In this document: positions 8,460 to 16,476 of the stretch, piece after piece | Numbering within the stretch: position 1 is the stretch's first letter | Layout: each line of letters opens with the position of its first letter | Assembly (NCBI RefSeq): GCF_900539295.1 | Contig: NZ_UQBH01000001.1 | Location: forward strand, 90,509-154,508 | From: an uncultured Megasphaera sp. | Lineage (GTDB): Bacteria > Bacillota > Negativicutes > Veillonellales > Megasphaeraceae | Direction: 5' to 3' | Length of the DNA stretch: 64,000 nucleotides | The notes under the pieces: generated by a model | Database searches by the model: none | The model's input: only the letters and a program-made list of their open reading frames with translations | Told to the model about the DNA's origin: nothing | Translations under genes and position numbers: made by a program

Positions 8460-8507
8460 AAAAACAGATGTCCCCATGAATCATGATTCATGGGGACATC
8501 TGTTTTT
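8460..8507. terminator. Bidirectional terminator between aroD and aroK
   Basis: A perfect palindrome with 24-bp arms (8460-8483 and 8484-8507) runs from an A-run to a T-run, so it can end transcription of both convergent operons. aroD stops 34 bases to the left and aroK stops 8 bases to the right. Confidence 0.93.
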
Positions 8508-8514
8508 CTTCGGT

Positions 8515-9021
8515 CTATTTAATATCGTCAATAATAGCTGAAAAGGCGTCCAACACTTCTTCAATGGTCTTATCATTGAGGACTCGGTAATCGGCGGCAT
8601 TGCGATAGAGGGCAATGCGTTCATCATAGAGGTCGTATACTTTCTGTTTTCCGTCCTTTAAGAGGGGCCGCGTCGAGACGTCGACATCACTGACGATATC
8701 ATCGGGTGAGCGGTCGAGAAAGAAGACGATGCCCGTCTGTTTAAAGATTTCGATATTTTCCGAGCGCTTGACGACGCCGCCGCCGCAGGCGACGACCGTG
8801 CCTTCTTTAGCCGCTAAAGCCTTGCTGGCCCGTACTTCGGCATCGCGGAAGCAGTCTTCGCTGACGGCAAAGAGTTCGGGAATCGATTTTCCTTCTTGGG
8901 CTACGATGACGTCATCGGCATCATAGAAATCCCGCCCCATTCTTTTGGCTAAGGCCTGTCCGAAGGTTGTCTTGCCGCTGCCGGGCATGCCGATGATGAT
9001 GATGTTCTTTTTATTTTTCAT
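8515..9021 (-). CDS. aroK: Shikimate kinase
   Basis: The 168-residue kinase phosphorylates shikimate at O3. It shows the P-loop GMPGSGKT at residues 11-18, the shikimate-binding DADD motif, the FRDAEVR helix, ACGGGVV and the lid Arg region STRPLL. The start at 9021 (MKNKKN) is preferred over one 11 codons upstream because homology begins there. An AAGGGAG site lies 12 bases upstream inside aroE, and the two genes overlap by 11 bases. It is the last gene of the eight-gene aromatic operon. Confidence 0.95.
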   Translation of the reverse strand: MKNKKNIIIIGMPGSGKTTFGQALAKRMGRDFYDADDVIVAQEGKSIPELFAVSEDCFRDAEVRASKALAAKEGTVVACGGGVVKRSENIEIFKQTGIVFFLDRSPDDIVSDVDVSTRPLLKDGKQKVYDLYDERIALYRNAADYRVLNDKTIEEVLDAFSAIIDDIK

Positions 9022-9844
9022 AATAGTGTTCCATCTCCCTTGCAATTTGTTCAATGACTGACGAAGATATATCCTGATCCATCCAAATTTCTTCAGAACC
9101 GATGGCCTGGGCGACGAGCATGTACATCCCGTTTAAGGTCTTGGCACCGTGCCGTTTGGCAGCCTGCAAAATGCAGGTGTCTTTAGGATTGTAAACGATG
9201 TCGACGACGGCTGGAAAGCGGGCAATGGCCTCTTCCGATATGGGACAGCCGTCGATATTGGGAAACATGCCGACAGGCGTGCAGTTTACCAGAACATCGC
9301 CCCTGCAGGATCGTTCAAAGGCAGGGTAATCAATCGTTTCGACACCGATCCGTTTCGTAAATTCATCGAATTCCGTTTTCGAGTGCGGATTTCGAGATAC
9401 GACGACGATAGATTTGGCCTGATTGTCAAAGAGGTACTGGATGATAGCCCGGGCCCCGCCGCCGGAGCCGAGGACGACGCAGTCCTTATTTTTTACCGTA
9501 ATGCCGGCATGAACCAAGGATCGGCCGAATCCGCAGTAATCCGTATTGTATCCGAAGGTGCCGTGATCGGTAAAGTGAATCGTATTGACGGCGCCGATGA
9601 TGCGGGCTTCACGAGAAATATCCGTCAAATACGGCATGACGTCGAGTTTATACGGGATGGTGACGTTAGCTCCCGTATAGCCTTCTCGGCGAAGGCGCTT
9701 CAGTTCATTAGAAATGTCGCTGCGGTCCATTTCCAAGATGCCGTAACGAGCTCGGCCCTGGACTTGTAAGATGCGGAACAGTTTGTCGTGGATTGCCGGA
9801 GAAGCGGTGTGACCCAGCTTGCCTCCAATAACGCCTAACTTCAT
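9011..9844 (-). CDS. aroE: Shikimate dehydrogenase, biosynthetic
   Basis: The 277-residue enzyme reduces 3-dehydroshikimate to shikimate with NADPH. It carries GGKLGHTASPAIHDK for substrate binding, TIPYK with the catalytic Lys, GAVNTI, YNTDYCGF with the catalytic Asp, and VLGSGGGARA for the nucleotide. Unlike the YdiB-like paralogue at 5554 it keeps the full NTD motif, fitting a biosynthetic role. Its ATG follows the pheA stop directly (TAGATG), with GAGGAGGG inside the end of pheA, so translation is probably coupled. Confidence 0.95.
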   Translation of the reverse strand: MKLGVIGGKLGHTASPAIHDKLFRILQVQGRARYGILEMDRSDISNELKRLRREGYTGANVTIPYKLDVMPYLTDISREARIIGAVNTIHFTDHGTFGYNTDYCGFGRSLVHAGITVKNKDCVVLGSGGGARAIIQYLFDNQAKSIVVVSRNPHSKTEFDEFTKRIGVETIDYPAFERSCRGDVLVNCTPVGMFPNIDGCPISEEAIARFPAVVDIVYNPKDTCILQAAKRHGAKTLNGMYMLVAQAIGSEEIWMDQDISSSVIEQIAREMEHYYEK

Positions 9845-10696
9845 CTATATCCCTCCTCGGTCGGATACGTAATTGCCTAGAATTTTAAAGTAGTTGCAGT
9901 GTTCTGCCAGATTATGCAGTACTCGGTCCGTTGCCGGATCGCTGAGATTTCCCATGACATCGATATGGAAAAAGTATTCAAATGGCCGCCCTTTCAGGGG
10001 ACGCGACTCTAAGTGCGTCATATTCATGCCGTTGTAGAAAAAGTAGCCCAAGACGTGGTACAAGGCGCCGGGGCGATGCTGCGTCGTCAGGACCAAGGTG
10101 ATCTTATCGGCTGCCGGTACCTGTTCCCGATCAGCGGAAATGACGAAAAAGCGGGTGTAGTTCTGGGCGTTGTCGTTGATCGATTCAGCCAGTATGTCCA
10201 AGCCGTACAGCGAGGCTGCCTTGCGATTGGCAATGGCCCCGATATGGGAATCTTTCATATTCCGGACCTTTTCGGCGCTCTCAGACGTGCTGAAATAAGG
10301 GTGGAGCTGCCACTCCTGGTGGTATTTCAGATAGTCCCGGCACTGATTCAGGCCCTGAATATGGGAATAGACTTCACGAAGGTCGTCAAGCTTTGCCCCC
10401 GGCAGGCCGAGCAGGCAGTGATCGATCTTGACGTATTTCTCCCCGACGACGCAGCAGTCATAGCGGTGGATGAAATCATAGACATCCGTAATTCCGCCGG
10501 TCGAAGAATTTTCAATCGGCAAGACGCCGTATCGGACCTTCCGGGAAGCGACGGCTTGGATGACGTCTTCAAAATGAGGGAAGTACGCCGCCGCAAAATC
10601 CTGACCGTCGAAATAGAGCCCCATGGCTTCATCCGTATACGAACCGGGCCGGCCGAAACAGGCGATGCGCAGTCCTTTCGCTCCAGGATCCTCCAT
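9845..10696 (-). CDS. pheA: Prephenate dehydratase with ACT domain
   Basis: The 283-residue protein converts prephenate to phenylpyruvate. The catalytic part (about 1-190) holds CFGRPGSYTDEA, LPIENSSTGGI and the NYTRFFVI motif whose Thr-Arg-Phe is essential in the family. A C-terminal ACT domain (about 200-280, HRPGALYHVL and ESRP) is the usual Phe-sensing site for feedback inhibition. No chorismate mutase domain is fused. The ATG shares a base with the aroC stop (TAATG), deciding the start at 10696 rather than an upstream in-frame codon inside aroC. Confidence 0.95.
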   Translation of the reverse strand: MEDPGAKGLRIACFGRPGSYTDEAMGLYFDGQDFAAAYFPHFEDVIQAVASRKVRYGVLPIENSSTGGITDVYDFIHRYDCCVVGEKYVKIDHCLLGLPGAKLDDLREVYSHIQGLNQCRDYLKYHQEWQLHPYFSTSESAEKVRNMKDSHIGAIANRKAASLYGLDILAESINDNAQNYTRFFVISADREQVPAADKITLVLTTQHRPGALYHVLGYFFYNGMNMTHLESRPLKGRPFEYFFHIDVMGNLSDPATDRVLHNLAEHCNYFKILGNYVSDRGGI

Positions 10697-11787
10697 TACA
10701 GGCACCGTCCTTTCGTCGACAGCCAAACATCGAGGATGGCCCAAGCCGCTGCCGCTTCGACGACGGGGACGGCTCTTTGAACGATGCAGGGATCGTGGCG
10801 GCCTTTGATGACCAGTTGGCAATTTTCCTTCGTATCCGTATCAATCGTGTCCTGAGTCTGACTGATGGACGACGTCGGCTTGACAGCCAGACGGAATACG
10901 AGGGGCATGCCGTTGGTAATGCCGCCGTTGATGCCGCCATTGTGATTAGTCTTGGTCTTTACGACGCCCTGATCGTAATAGAAGGCATCGTTGGCCTGAG
11001 ATCCCCGAAGGCCGGTCAAAGAAAAGCCGTCGCCGAATTCGATGCCCTTTACGGCAGGCACGGAGAACATCATGTGACTAAGGCAGCTTTCGACGGAGTC
11101 GAAAAAGGGATCGCCGAGTCCCGCCGGAAGGCCCGTGACCATGCATTCAATGACGCCGCCGACGGAATCGAGGTCGTTTTTAGCTGCGACGATCCGCTCT
11201 TCCATCTCAGCTGCCCGTTCCTTATCGAGGACAGGCAGCGTCTCTTTTTTTAAGGCCTGAAGGGTTTCTGTCGACTCACCGAGAGGAGAAAAGCCTTTAT
11301 CCTCAACATCGGCCAAGCGCAGGATATGAGAGCCGATGACAACGCCCTGCCCGGCTAAAATTTGCGAAGCGACGGCACCGGCAAAGACCAAGGGAGCCGT
11401 CAGGCGGCCGGAAAAGTGGCCGCCGCCGCGGTAGTCGTTGAAGCCGCCATAGCGGATCTTACCGGAGTAATCGGCATGGCCGGGCCGCATGATATGGCGC
11501 AGCTGATCGTAGTCCCGCGAGTGCTGATCGCCGTTGCGGATCATGGCACACAAGGGCGTCCCCGTCGTATGGCCGTTAAAAAATCCGCTCTGAATTTCAA
11601 AGGCGTCTTTTTCCGACCGCGTCGTCGACAGCTTATTCTTTCCCGGTGCCCGCCTGGCCATTTCCTGACCGACGGCATCCCAGTCGATGGCCATACCGGC
11701 CGGCAGTCCGTCTAAGACGGCACCGATAGAAACACCGTGGGATTCCCCAAAAATCGTAAGGCCGATGGTCTGTCCAAAAGTATTCAT
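10696..11787 (-). CDS. aroC: Chorismate synthase
   Basis: The 363-residue FMN-dependent lyase makes chorismate from EPSP. Landmarks are the N-terminal GESHG, GTPLCAMIRN, MRPGHADYSG, YRGGGHFSGRLTA and the C-terminal DPCIVQRAVPVVEA. The ATG at 11787 follows the aroA stop by one base and has AAGGAGG upstream inside aroA, so the longer upstream reading is rejected. Length is normal for the family. Confidence 0.96.
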   Translation of the reverse strand: MNTFGQTIGLTIFGESHGVSIGAVLDGLPAGMAIDWDAVGQEMARRAPGKNKLSTTRSEKDAFEIQSGFFNGHTTGTPLCAMIRNGDQHSRDYDQLRHIMRPGHADYSGKIRYGGFNDYRGGGHFSGRLTAPLVFAGAVASQILAGQGVVIGSHILRLADVEDKGFSPLGESTETLQALKKETLPVLDKERAAEMEERIVAAKNDLDSVGGVIECMVTGLPAGLGDPFFDSVESCLSHMMFSVPAVKGIEFGDGFSLTGLRGSQANDAFYYDQGVVKTKTNHNGGINGGITNGMPLVFRLAVKPTSSISQTQDTIDTDTKENCQLVIKGRHDPCIVQRAVPVVEAAAAWAILDVWLSTKGRCL

Positions 11788-11788
11788 C

Positions 11789-13075
11789 TTATCCTTCCTC
11801 CTTTTCAACGATGCCGCCTAAGGTCTCGAAATCCTGCCAGAAATCAGGATAGGATTTACGGACGCAGTCAGCGCCTTCAATCCGCAGGGGCCGGCTGCAG
11901 CGCTGAGATGCGACGGCCAGGGCCATGGCGATGCGGTGATCGTTCCAGCCGCTGACAGTCCCCCCCGTAAAGCCGTCGACGCCGTGAATGATGAGGCCTT
12001 CTGCTTCTTCTTCGACGTCGCCGCCGATTTTGTTGAGCTCCGTCGCCATGGCGTGCAGGCGGTCGCATTCTTTAAGGCGTACCCGGCCGGCGTGAATGAT
12101 GCGGGTAATCCCTTTCGCACAAGAGGCCAGTACGGTCAGGACCGGCACCAAATCCGGGCAGTCCTGCACGTCGATGACCCGGCCGACGAGGTCCGACGGG
12201 CAGGCCGTCAGTTCCGTCTTGCCTTCAATTTGGCCGCCCATGCTGCGGATGAGGGACACGATGACTTCGTCGCCTTGGGAAGATTTTTGGCGAAGGCCCG
12301 TGCAGCAGACGGCCCGGCCTAAGGTCCCTGCTGAGAGCCAAAAGGCGGCCTGGGAGTAGTCTCCTTCGACGGTATACGTTCCCGGCTGATAGGACTGTCT
12401 GCCGGCAATGCGGTAAGAACCGTCCCATTCTTTGTCGATGACGATGCCGTGCTGGCGCAGGCAGTCGATGGTCATATCGACATAACTGGCTGACTCCAGG
12501 GGCGTCGTACTGCGAAGGTGTGAATCACCGTCCAAGAGGGGCAGGGTCATGAGCAGGCCCGAAAAGAACTGAGAACTCACGTCGCCTCTTAAGGCGTAGG
12601 TGCCGGCCGTAAGACGGCCTTCGACGGTCAGAGGCAGGGCCCCGCCTGTCGTCTCGTAGGCGATGTGCTTTTCATCAAAGAGCTGATAATACGGTGTCAG
12701 CGGTCTTTGGGCCAAGCGGCCTTTCCCAGAAAAAGTGCAGCGGCTGCCGCTCAATACGGCGACGGGAACGAGAAAGCGCAGGGTCGACCCCGATTCATTG
12801 GCATCGACGGCGATAGGACGGGGCTGTTTCTGTAAGCCCCCTCGTACGCGATAGGCTGCTCTTCCGGGATGCTCCGAGACGGCCGGCGTAATATCGGCCC
12901 CTAAGGCTTTCAAGATACGGCAAGTCGCCTCGATGTCCTGCGACAGGGAGATGTTGTCGACGAAGCTCTCGCCGTCTGCCAGGGCGGCACAGATGAGGTC
13001 GCGGTGACCGATGCTCTTGGAGGAAGGGGCTTCTACCGTCCCCTGCAGGGCCTGTGGTTTAATGGTTACATTCAT
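11789..13075 (-). CDS. aroA: EPSP synthase (3-phosphoshikimate 1-carboxyvinyltransferase)
   Basis: The 428-residue enzyme joins phosphoenolpyruvate and shikimate 3-phosphate. It begins with the two-domain signature APSSKSIGHRDLI and has ANESGSTLRFLVP in the PEP loop, the form common in Clostridia-type enzymes rather than the enterobacterial GNAGTAMRPL. The C-terminal signatures RLKECDRLHAM and DHRIAMALAVAS are intact. It overlaps aroB by four bases (ATGA), indicating translational coupling. Confidence 0.96.
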   Translation of the reverse strand: MNVTIKPQALQGTVEAPSSKSIGHRDLICAALADGESFVDNISLSQDIEATCRILKALGADITPAVSEHPGRAAYRVRGGLQKQPRPIAVDANESGSTLRFLVPVAVLSGSRCTFSGKGRLAQRPLTPYYQLFDEKHIAYETTGGALPLTVEGRLTAGTYALRGDVSSQFFSGLLMTLPLLDGDSHLRSTTPLESASYVDMTIDCLRQHGIVIDKEWDGSYRIAGRQSYQPGTYTVEGDYSQAAFWLSAGTLGRAVCCTGLRQKSSQGDEVIVSLIRSMGGQIEGKTELTACPSDLVGRVIDVQDCPDLVPVLTVLASCAKGITRIIHAGRVRLKECDRLHAMATELNKIGGDVEEEAEGLIIHGVDGFTGGTVSGWNDHRIAMALAVASQRCSRPLRIEGADCVRKSYPDFWQDFETLGGIVEKEEG

Positions 13076-14145
13076 GGAGCGACCTTCTTTCGGATGTATT
13101 TCGGCAATTCTTCTGCCTCGATGGGCAACAGGCGTCCCTTGCCGATTTCTTTTAAAATGATGAGGGTCATGTGATTGCCTCTCATCTTCTTATCATTACT
13201 GATATAGGGGATGAGGTCTTCTGCCGAGGCATCGACGTCGACAGGCAGGCCGTAGCGGGTAAGGAGTTTTCGCAGCCGCGCCGTCGTTCCTTCTTTCGTA
13301 AGGCCCAAGCTTTCGGTGACGCCGGTCAGCATCGCCATGCCGGCGGCAACCCCTTCGCCGTGGGTATAGCTGCCAAAGCCGTAACAGCCTTCGATGGCAT
13401 GTCCGATGGTGTGGCCGAAGTTTAAAATCATCCGTTCCCCCATGTCGAGGACATCTCGTTCGACGAGGTCGGCTTTACTCTTACAGCAGCGTTCGATGAT
13501 TTCTTCCCAGTGATTGAATATCCGTTCATCGTCGAGATTTTCCAAAAGTTCGAAGAGTTCCACATCACGGATACAGCCGTATTTAATGACTTCCCCCATG
13601 CCGTCGTGGATAAATCGCTTGGGCAGTGTCTGAAGCAGGATCGGGTCGATGAGAACGCCTTTGGGCTGATAAAAATTACCGGCCTGGTTCTTACCGCTCG
13701 GCAAGTCGATGCCGACTTTACCGCCGACGCTGCTGTCGACTTGGGATATGATGGTCGTCGGAATCTGAATAAAGGGGATACCCCGTAAAAAAGTAGCTGC
13801 GGCAAAACCGCCCAAATCCCCGACGACACCGCCGCCAAAGGCGATGACGTAGTCGCTGCGGGTAATGCCCGAATCGGACAGGGACTGATATAAAGAGAGA
13901 AGGGATTCTGCGCATTTATGTTCTTCTCCGGCCGGGAATACCAGGCGATGGACGCAAAAGCCGCTCCCTTCCAGGGCCGATTGAAGCCGCTGTCCATAAA
14001 GGGCATCGACGTTGGAATCGGTAATGACAGCTAAGGTCTTAGACTTCGTCAGGCTGCGGATATAGTCGCCGGCCCGGTCGAGCAAGCCATTTTCAATATG
14101 AATATCGTACGAATCTTTTCCTAATTCAACGTGAATGTGTTTCAT
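13072..14145 (-). CDS. aroB: 3-Dehydroquinate synthase
   Basis: The 357-residue enzyme converts DAHP to 3-dehydroquinate using NAD and a divalent metal. The conserved core FGGGVVGDLGGFAAATFLRG, PTTIISQVDSSVGGK, GKNQAGNFYQP and the metal ligands in HTIGHAIEG and HGEGVAAGM are all present. The start at 14145 has AAGGGA upstream and lies within the last 20 bases of tyrA. Length and motif order are standard. Confidence 0.96.
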   Translation of the reverse strand: MKHIHVELGKDSYDIHIENGLLDRAGDYIRSLTKSKTLAVITDSNVDALYGQRLQSALEGSGFCVHRLVFPAGEEHKCAESLLSLYQSLSDSGITRSDYVIAFGGGVVGDLGGFAAATFLRGIPFIQIPTTIISQVDSSVGGKVGIDLPSGKNQAGNFYQPKGVLIDPILLQTLPKRFIHDGMGEVIKYGCIRDVELFELLENLDDERIFNHWEEIIERCCKSKADLVERDVLDMGERMILNFGHTIGHAIEGCYGFGSYTHGEGVAAGMAMLTGVTESLGLTKEGTTARLRKLLTRYGLPVDVDASAEDLIPYISNDKKMRGNHMTLIILKEIGKGRLLPIEAEELPKYIRKKVAP

Positions 14146-15013
14146 AAACTAAGTCCCTTCTCCGCGTAGCGGCTTGCTGTAAAAATCGGGTCAGCCCTTC
14201 GGCATCTTCGGCTGAGAGCATCGTCGAAAAAGAAGTTAAGGCTTTACGGAAGCAGTCGATTTCATGTAAGAGGTTGTCCTTATTGGCTAAGAACAGGTTG
14301 GTCCACAAAGGTGCGTTGATGTCAGCTACGCGGGTACCGTCGCGAAAGCTGCCGGCCACGAAGTATTTGGTCATCGTATCCATCGATTCGCTGTTGACCA
14401 GAGCCGTCGCCAAGACGTGGGGCAGGCAGCTGGTATAGGCGATGAAGCGGTCGTGTTCTTCCGGCGATACGCGGACGACATGGGCACATCCCAGGGCCAT
14501 AGCCATACTGGTAACGGCCAGGAGATGATTTTCTTTATTCTCCTTCGAAGGAACGAGAATATAATTGGCATTGTTGAAAATATCGGCACTGGCCATGGCA
14601 TAGCCCCTGCCTTCCCGGCCGGCCATGGGATGACCGGAAATGAAGTCGACGCCTTCCGGCAAGAGGGCCGTAATGGCCGCTGCCGTATCGCCCTTGATGC
14701 CGGCAACGTCAGTGACGATCGTCCCGGGAGCAAAATGCCTTCTATTTTCAGCCAAAAAGCGAATCATGACCGAAGATGCCGTACAGAAAATAATCAACTT
14801 TGCCTTTTTCAAAGCCTCGCAGCCGAAGGTATATACCTCATCGACCATGCCTTCCCCCTTGGCCTGCTGAAGGGCTCGTTCGTCGGGATCGACAGCGATG
14901 ATATGCTTTGTCCCGATGCGCCGCAGGCCGCGGGCGAAGGATCCTCCTATAAGCCCCAGGCCGATGATGGCCACGGTCTCATTCGTATTAAAACCACTAG
15001 CTTCCGTATCCAT
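14126..15013 (-). CDS. tyrA: Prephenate dehydrogenase
   Basis: The 295-residue enzyme oxidatively decarboxylates prephenate to 4-hydroxyphenylpyruvate. It has a Rossmann motif IIGLGLIGGSFARGL at about residues 15-30, DVAGIKG, the catalytic SGHPMAGREG and the C-terminal all-helical dimerisation region. No ACT domain or chorismate mutase domain is attached, so feedback control by Tyr at this step is not evident. It lies 18 bases after aroF and overlaps aroB by 20 bases. Confidence 0.94.
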   Translation of the reverse strand: MDTEASGFNTNETVAIIGLGLIGGSFARGLRRIGTKHIIAVDPDERALQQAKGEGMVDEVYTFGCEALKKAKLIIFCTASSVMIRFLAENRRHFAPGTIVTDVAGIKGDTAAAITALLPEGVDFISGHPMAGREGRGYAMASADIFNNANYILVPSKENKENHLLAVTSMAMALGCAHVVRVSPEEHDRFIAYTSCLPHVLATALVNSESMDTMTKYFVAGSFRDGTRVADINAPLWTNLFLANKDNLLHEIDCFRKALTSFSTMLSAEDAEGLTRFLQQAATRRRDLVYETHSR

Positions 15014-15031
15014 AAAACTTCCCTGCTTTCC

Positions 15032-16054
15032 TTATATTTCTCGTCCGACAATGGGCGCCAATTTACGAAGTGACTCCATGAGATCGGTAAACATGGCCGG
15101 TGTAATTGACTGGGCCCCGTCGCACAACGCCTTATCGGGATTATTGTGTACTTCGATCATCAACCCGTCGGCCCCGGCAGCTACAGCCGCTCTGGCTAAA
15201 TCGGCGACCATCCAGCGTTTTCCCGTAGCATGGCTGGGATCGACAACGATGGGCAAATGACTTTGCCGCTTGACGGCAAGGACGGCGCTGAGATCGAGGG
15301 TATTGCGGGTGTAGGTTTCAAAAGTCCGAATCCCTCGTTCACAGAGGATGACGTTGCGGTTGCCTTCAGCCATGATGTATTCCGCCGACATGAGCCATTC
15401 TTCGATGGTCGCGCAGAGGCCTCTTTTTAATAAGACAGGCTTTCTCGTCTTGCCCACTTCTCGGAGGAGGTCGAAATTCTGCATGTTGCGGGCCCCGATT
15501 TGGATGATATCGACGCCGTCTTCGAGAAAGACCGGCAGCTTATCGGCCGACATGATTTCCGTAATGACCGGAAGTTTTGCCTTGCGGCCGGCATTGCGCA
15601 GCATATCGAGCCCCTTATTTCCGAGTCCTTGGAAGGAATATGGCGACGTCCGCGGTTTAAAAGCTCCGCCGCGAAGGACAGCCGCCCCGGATATTGCAAC
15701 ATCACAGGCTACGCCTTCAATCTGCTCCGGCGTCTCAATGGAGCAGGGGCCGGCAATGACGGCCAGTTTTTTACCACCGATAGAAACGCCGCTGCTACCG
15801 ACAGGAATGACCGAATCCTGAGGATGAAAGGCACGGCTGGCTCGTTTATAAGGGACTTCGACACGCATGACTTTATCAACAAATTCATAGCTTTGCACCC
15901 GTTCGACATCGATGACGGCCGTGTTGCCGACAAGGCCCATGACGGTCTGGCGAGTACCTTTACTGATGTCAATCTGCATTCCTTTGGCTTTAAGTCTGTC
16001 AATCAATGGCTTTACTTCTTCTTTTGTCGCATTTGCTTTCAACACAATAATCAT
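15032..16054 (-). CDS. aroF: 3-Deoxy-7-phosphoheptulonate (DAHP) synthase, type I-beta
   Basis: The 340-residue enzyme commits carbon to aromatic biosynthesis from PEP and erythrose 4-phosphate. Residues 1-70 form the ferredoxin-like regulatory domain (MIIVLKANATKEEV...) seen in Thermotoga-type enzymes that bind Tyr or Phe. The barrel follows with AGPCSIE, GGAFKPRTSPYSFQGLG, IQIGARNMQN, LLKRG and DPSHATG. GGGAGG precedes the ATG. It is the first structural gene behind the leader-peptide attenuator at 16075-16373, and so is exposed to both transcriptional and allosteric control. Confidence 0.96.
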   Translation of the reverse strand: MIIVLKANATKEEVKPLIDRLKAKGMQIDISKGTRQTVMGLVGNTAVIDVERVQSYEFVDKVMRVEVPYKRASRAFHPQDSVIPVGSSGVSIGGKKLAVIAGPCSIETPEQIEGVACDVAISGAAVLRGGAFKPRTSPYSFQGLGNKGLDMLRNAGRKAKLPVITEIMSADKLPVFLEDGVDIIQIGARNMQNFDLLREVGKTRKPVLLKRGLCATIEEWLMSAEYIMAEGNRNVILCERGIRTFETYTRNTLDLSAVLAVKRQSHLPIVVDPSHATGKRWMVADLARAAVAAGADGLMIEVHNNPDKALCDGAQSITPAMFTDLMESLRKLAPIVGREI

Positions 16055-16074
16055 TGTCGTGTTTCCTCCCTGTC

Positions 16075-16106
16075 AAATAAAAAAAGCAGGCTCCCATGAG
16101 CCTGCT
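16075..16106 (-). terminator. Attenuator terminator ahead of aroF
   Basis: On the minus strand AGCAGGCTC, a 4-base loop ATGG and GAGCCTGCT form a perfect 9-bp stem followed directly by TTTTTTTATTT. It lies between the leader peptide stop (16144) and the aroF ribosome binding site, 20 bases before the aroF start. This position and quality fit a transcription attenuator. Confidence 0.88.
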
Positions 16107-16143
16107 TCAAAAAGCCTTTATATCTCGCCTGTCCCTCGTTCCT

Positions 16144-16311
16144 TTATCCGGCTAAAGCCGACTTCAAGGGAACAGCTAGAAGTCTCCTCATGTCTACATC
16201 AGTCATATTGAATTCGTCGCACCAAAAATAGCCAGCGCTAAAATACAGGTAGCCCCAGCCAAAATAAGTAAAGACGTATTCAATTGCCTGACGTAAGCAT
16301 GGCATGTTCAT
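16144..16311 (-). CDS. Aromatic-rich leader peptide of the aro operon
   Basis: A 55-codon reading frame starts at ATG 16311 with GAGGAG six bases upstream and ends at TAA 16144-16146. Codons 12-30 hold eleven aromatic residues out of nineteen (Tyr 12, 16, 21, 23, 28; Phe 14, 17, 24, 29; Trp 19, 30), written EYVFTYFGWGYLYF and then SAGYFW. It sits between a perfect promoter and a strong terminator upstream of aroF. This is the layout of amino acid operon leader peptides such as PheL or TrpL, in which ribosome stalling on scarce charged tRNA prevents the terminator. Its tail of about 25 codons after the aromatic block is longer than in classical leaders. The precise antiterminator pairing was not computed. 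Confidence 0.85.
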   Translation of the reverse strand: MNMPCLRQAIEYVFTYFGWGYLYFSAGYFWCDEFNMTDVDMRRLLAVPLKSALAG

Positions 16312-16344
16312 AATGATCTCCTCATTTAAAAATTCGTTGTCGTC

Positions 16345-16373
16345 ATTGTATACCTCAACGAGATAGTTGTCAA
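16345..16373 (-). promoter_or_regulatory. Promoter of the aro operon
   Basis: TTGACA (16373-16368), a 17-base spacer and TACAAT (16350-16345) on the minus strand give a near-consensus promoter. The predicted start near 16338 leaves about 27 bases before the leader peptide ATG. Confidence 0.85.
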
Positions 16374-16377
16374 GGCT

Positions 16378-16417
16378 AAAAAAACAAGGATTCTCTGTAT
16401 AGATATGAGAATCCTTG
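16378..16417 (-). terminator. Terminator after the polysaccharide deacetylase gene
   Basis: CAAGGATTCTC and GAGAATCCTTG form an 11-bp stem with an 11-base loop, followed by seven T on the minus strand. It separates the upstream yqeC-deacetylase unit from the aro promoter that begins immediately after. Confidence 0.9.
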
Positions 16418-16476
16418 TAGATAATCGTTTAACTAGCCGACATTTTACATACTTTATACACATACTTCGTATGCTT

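Noticed and set aside
10013..10780. 255-residue plus-strand reading frame opposite pheA and aroC
   Set aside because: Mirror of the codon pattern of two clearly conserved minus-strand genes; no start signal.
15500..16099. 199-residue plus-strand reading frame opposite aroF
   Set aside because: Antisense to the conserved DAHP synthase gene, no ribosome binding site, sequence without recognisable domains.
16075..16340. T-box upstream of aroF
   Set aside because: No AGGGTGGNACCGCG-type motif or AGTA/specifier arrangement; the aromatic leader peptide explains the terminator instead.
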